Shown here: one piece after another, positions 6,548 through 8,180 of the stretch
How positions within the stretch are numbered: the first letter of the stretch is position 1
How the letters are laid out: each line of letters starts with the position of its first letter
Assembly (NCBI GenBank): GCA_041490205.1
Contig: JBGPSQ010000134.1
Location: 1-8,180, forward strand
DNA from: DATDDB01 sp041490205
GTDB taxonomy: Bacteria > Pseudomonadota > Gammaproteobacteria > Burkholderiales > Gallionellaceae
Direction: 5' to 3'
DNA: 8,180 nucleotides
The notes under the pieces: model-generated
Databases searched by the model: none
What the model was told of the DNA's origin: nothing
What the model saw: only the letters and a program-made list of their open reading frames with translations
Position numbers and translations under genes: made by a program

Positions 6548-6565
6548 TGTTCCATATATGGAACA
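6548..6565. promoter_or_regulatory. Perfect 18-bp palindrome over the lysR start codon, putative LysR box
   Basis: The two 9-base halves, TGTTCCATA and TATGGAACA, are exact reverse complements. Inside is the T-N11-A form (T6551, A6563) typical of LysR-type binding sites. The dyad contains the lysR ATG (6558-6560). Binding here would block transcription or initiation of lysR, giving self-repression. In mRNA the same bases could fold and hide the start codon. Assignment to this regulator is inferred from position and form. Confidence 0.5.
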
Positions 6566-7466
6566 ATCAAAAATCTCTTCGGAAGACTTTCTGCTGTTTG
6601 CCGCCATTGCGGAGGAGGGGAGCCTGGTGCGCGCCGCCGAGAGTCTGGACATGCCCAAGGCCACGGTGTCGCGCCGCCTCTCCAATCTTGAGGCAACGCT
6701 CGGGCAGCAGCTTATGGTGCGCACCACGCGCAGGCAGAGCCTGACCGACTTTGGCCAGGCTTTTCTGGAGCAATGCCAGCGCGTCGCCGAGGAGGTGGCA
6801 GCGGCGAACGATTTTGCCAAAAGTCAGGAGAGGCAGCCGCGCGGGCGCCTGCGCGTTTCCATGCCCGGAGATTACGCCCAACAGCAGCTCTCCGGAGCCA
6901 TCGCCACTTTCGTTGAGCAATATCCCGAAGTACAGCTTGATCTGGACCTGACTTCCAGGCGCGTGGATTTGATCGGTGAGCATTTCGACCTGGTGGTCCG
7001 CATGGGTGAATTGGCGAATGACTCCACCCTGGTTGCGCGCAAGATAGATGAACAAAATTTCGGCCTGTATGCCAGCCCGATTTACCTTGCCCTGCATGCG
7101 GCGCCGCCGCAACCGGATGATCTGATGGCGCACAACTGCGTGCGGCAGTTGTCAGCTCGCGGCACGGCCATACCGTGGAAGCTGATGAACGGAAAAAAAG
7201 TATGGGAGCAGGTTCCACCGGGCAAGCTCACCCTGAATTCGCCGGGCGTCATTCAGCAACTGCTGTTGGATGGCGCGGGAATAGGCGCTTTGCCGGATCG
7301 CTTTGCCGAGCCTGACGTAAGATCGCACCGGCTGGTGCGGGTGCTGCCGGAGTGGTGTTTTCCTTCCGTACCCGCATGGGCAGTGATGCCTACCCGGCGC
7401 TATTTACCCGCCAAGACACGTGCATTTCTCGATCACATACAAGCCGCACTGAACGCAATCCGGTGA
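6558..7466 (+). CDS. LysR-type transcriptional regulator, CrgA-like
   Basis: The product is a 302-residue DNA-binding regulator of normal family length. The winged helix-turn-helix covers about residues 8-66, with the recognition-helix region at 32-46 (MPKATVSRRLSNLEA). An effector-binding domain follows at about 95-298, with the VDLIGEHFDLVVRMG stretch (136-150) seen in the CrgA/AaeR-like subgroup. Cysteines occur at 73, 194 and 267, with no evident OxyR-type redox pair. The ATG at 6558 is chosen because the next Met (residue 32) would remove half of the DNA-binding domain. No good Shine-Dalgarno site precedes it, and the start lies inside an 18-bp palindrome, so translation may be weak or controlled. 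It is divergent from pirin-doxX, the usual arrangement for a LysR regulator and its target operon. The effector is unknown. Confidence 0.93.
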   Translation: MEQSKISSEDFLLFAAIAEEGSLVRAAESLDMPKATVSRRLSNLEATLGQQLMVRTTRRQSLTDFGQAFLEQCQRVAEEVAAANDFAKSQERQPRGRLRVSMPGDYAQQQLSGAIATFVEQYPEVQLDLDLTSRRVDLIGEHFDLVVRMGELANDSTLVARKIDEQNFGLYASPIYLALHAAPPQPDDLMAHNCVRQLSARGTAIPWKLMNGKKVWEQVPPGKLTLNSPGVIQQLLLDGAGIGALPDRFAEPDVRSHRLVRVLPEWCFPSVPAWAVMPTRRYLPAKTRAFLDHIQAALNAIR

Positions 7467-7468
7467 AC

Positions 7469-7494
7469 GGAGGGATCAGCCCTCCAATTGTTTC
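7469..7494 (+). terminator. Probable lysR terminator overlapping the glnD 3' end
   Basis: GGAGGG (7469-7474) pairs exactly with CCCTCC (7480-7485) around a 5-base loop, two bases after the lysR stop. AATTGTTTC follows, a short U-rich tract for plus-strand transcripts. The right arm and tail lie within the last codons of glnD, and the loop contains the glnD stop codon. In the minus direction no T-tract follows, so it would serve lysR better than glnD. Confidence 0.45.
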
Positions 7495-8180
7495 AGCAGT
7501 TCCGCGCGCAACGCTTCAACTGCTTGCGGCTGTTCCAGTGTCTTTCCGGAAATCCAGAAGCTGTCCTCCGCGCGCGCACCCAGCGTGTTGATCTTGGCGC
7601 TATGCAGGTCAATGCGGTGCCGGGCCAGCACTTGAGCGATGCGCGCCAGCAAGCCGGGGCGGTCGCCCGCGACGATCGAGAGCAGGAGCTGGCCCTTGCC
7701 ATCCGGCTTGATGTCGGCTTCCGGGGCGATCGGGAAATGCTTGAGCTGGCGGCTGACGCGCCCGCCCAGCGGAGCCGGGGGAGTATCGCTCCCAGCCAGC
7801 CGCTGAGACAATTCATGTTCGATATAACTCATCACGTCGCGGTAGAGAGTCTTGGCATCGCCCACGTCCATCACCAGGAAGCTGTCCAGCGCGTAACCGT
7901 GCTGGGTGGTGTGGATTTTCGCTTCCATGATGTTGTAGTTGAGCCGCTCGAAGAAGCTGCATATGTTCGCGAAGAGATAGGGGCGGTCGGGGCCGTAGAC
8001 CAAAACCTGTATGCCTTCGCCGATCCGTGAAAGGCGCGCCTTGACGATGGGTGCGGGGCTGTTGACGCGGGATGCGAGCAAGCGCGTGTGCCAGGCGATT
8101 TCATGCGGTTCGTGGCGCAGGAAATATTCCGTGTCCAATTGAGCCCAGAGCAGTGCATAGTTTTCCGAAGCGATGGCATA
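7476..8180 (-). CDS. glnD: GlnD, bifunctional PII uridylyltransferase/uridylyl-removing enzyme, C-terminal part
   Basis: GlnD senses glutamine and adds or removes UMP on PII proteins, setting the nitrogen response. The frame runs past the right edge, so only the last 234 residues are seen; the TTG at 8138 is an internal Leu codon. Numbering from the edge, residues 1-35 hold the segment before the ACT domains with the conserved DTEYFLRHEPHEIAWH. ACT1 covers about 57-125, with GPDRPYLFANI, and ACT2 about 163-230, with AGDRPGLLARI; the Asp-Arg-Pro turns mark the glutamine-binding loops. The nucleotidyltransferase and HD domains lie outside the window. The C-terminus is complete and ends about 5 residues after the second ACT domain, as is normal. 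The gene converges on lysR with 9 bases between stops. Nothing suggests a functional link to its neighbours here. Confidence 0.95.
   Translation of the reverse strand, partial: YAIASENYALLWAQLDTEYFLRHEPHEIAWHTRLLASRVNSPAPIVKARLSRIGEGIQVLVYGPDRPYLFANICSFFERLNYNIMEAKIHTTQHGYALDSFLVMDVGDAKTLYRDVMSYIEHELSQRLAGSDTPPAPLGGRVSRQLKHFPIAPEADIKPDGKGQLLLSIVAGDRPGLLARIAQVLARHRIDLHSAKINTLGARAEDSFWISGKTLEQPQAVEALRAELLKQLEG

Noticed and set aside
6548..6565. The palindrome as a CRP-cAMP site, given the nearby cyclase
   Set aside because: The halves read TGTTC and GAACA instead of TGTGA and TCACA, although the N6-type spacing is similar. A LysR box fits better.
8136..8138. TTG at 8138 as a start of a short ACT-domain protein
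   Set aside because: The frame continues to the right edge with GlnD-like sequence, so this is an internal Leu codon of a truncated glnD.

Overview
The window looks like a chromosomal segment of a Gram-negative proteobacterium, most likely a betaproteobacterium. The glnD C-terminus, the CrgA-type LysR regulator, the fairly high GC content and the strong GGAG-type ribosome binding sites fit this, but the taxonomic call is inference. It is gene-dense: no gap reaches 300 bases, and the longest are 157 and 109 bases. I see no rRNA, tRNA, CRISPR array, transposase or prophage gene.

Layout. (1) Positions 2-2152, plus strand: the 3' part of a P-type (P2-like) cation-transporting ATPase whose beginning lies left of the window. 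(2) 2153-2309: a probable terminator followed by an AT-rich candidate promoter. (3) 2310-2759 and 2777-5065, plus strand, 17 bases apart: a small coiled-coil protein made of 36-residue repeats, then a large class III adenylate cyclase of the order GAF-GAF-PAS-cyclase-TPR-like tail. (4) 5066-5115: a hairpin between converging genes. (5) 5116-5517 and 5570-6448, minus strand: doxX and pirin genes, probably one operon read pirin then doxX. (6) 6449-6557: an AT-rich divergent control region. (7) 6558-7466, plus strand: a LysR-type regulator, divergent from pirin. (8) 7476-8180, minus strand: the 3' part of glnD, convergent with the regulator and only 9 bases away.

How the genes may work together. 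The coiled-coil gene and the cyclase form a putative two-gene signalling operon. The cyclase has the layout of the cyanobacterial CyaB1/CyaB2 enzymes, and its second GAF domain keeps a complete NKFDE motif, so cAMP binding and feedback control of its own synthesis are plausible. The LysR gene is divergent from pirin-doxX and an exact 18-bp palindrome covers its start codon, which suggests a self-regulated switch controlling the pirin-doxX operon. The ATPase and glnD (PII uridylylation, nitrogen signalling) look like unrelated neighbours.

The points most worth a second look are the unusual cation-site residues of the ATPase, the 36-residue repeat protein paired with the cyclase, the asymmetry of the two GAF domains, and the palindrome over the lysR start codon. 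I do not see a clearly new biological system; the coiled-coil/cyclase pair is the nearest candidate.
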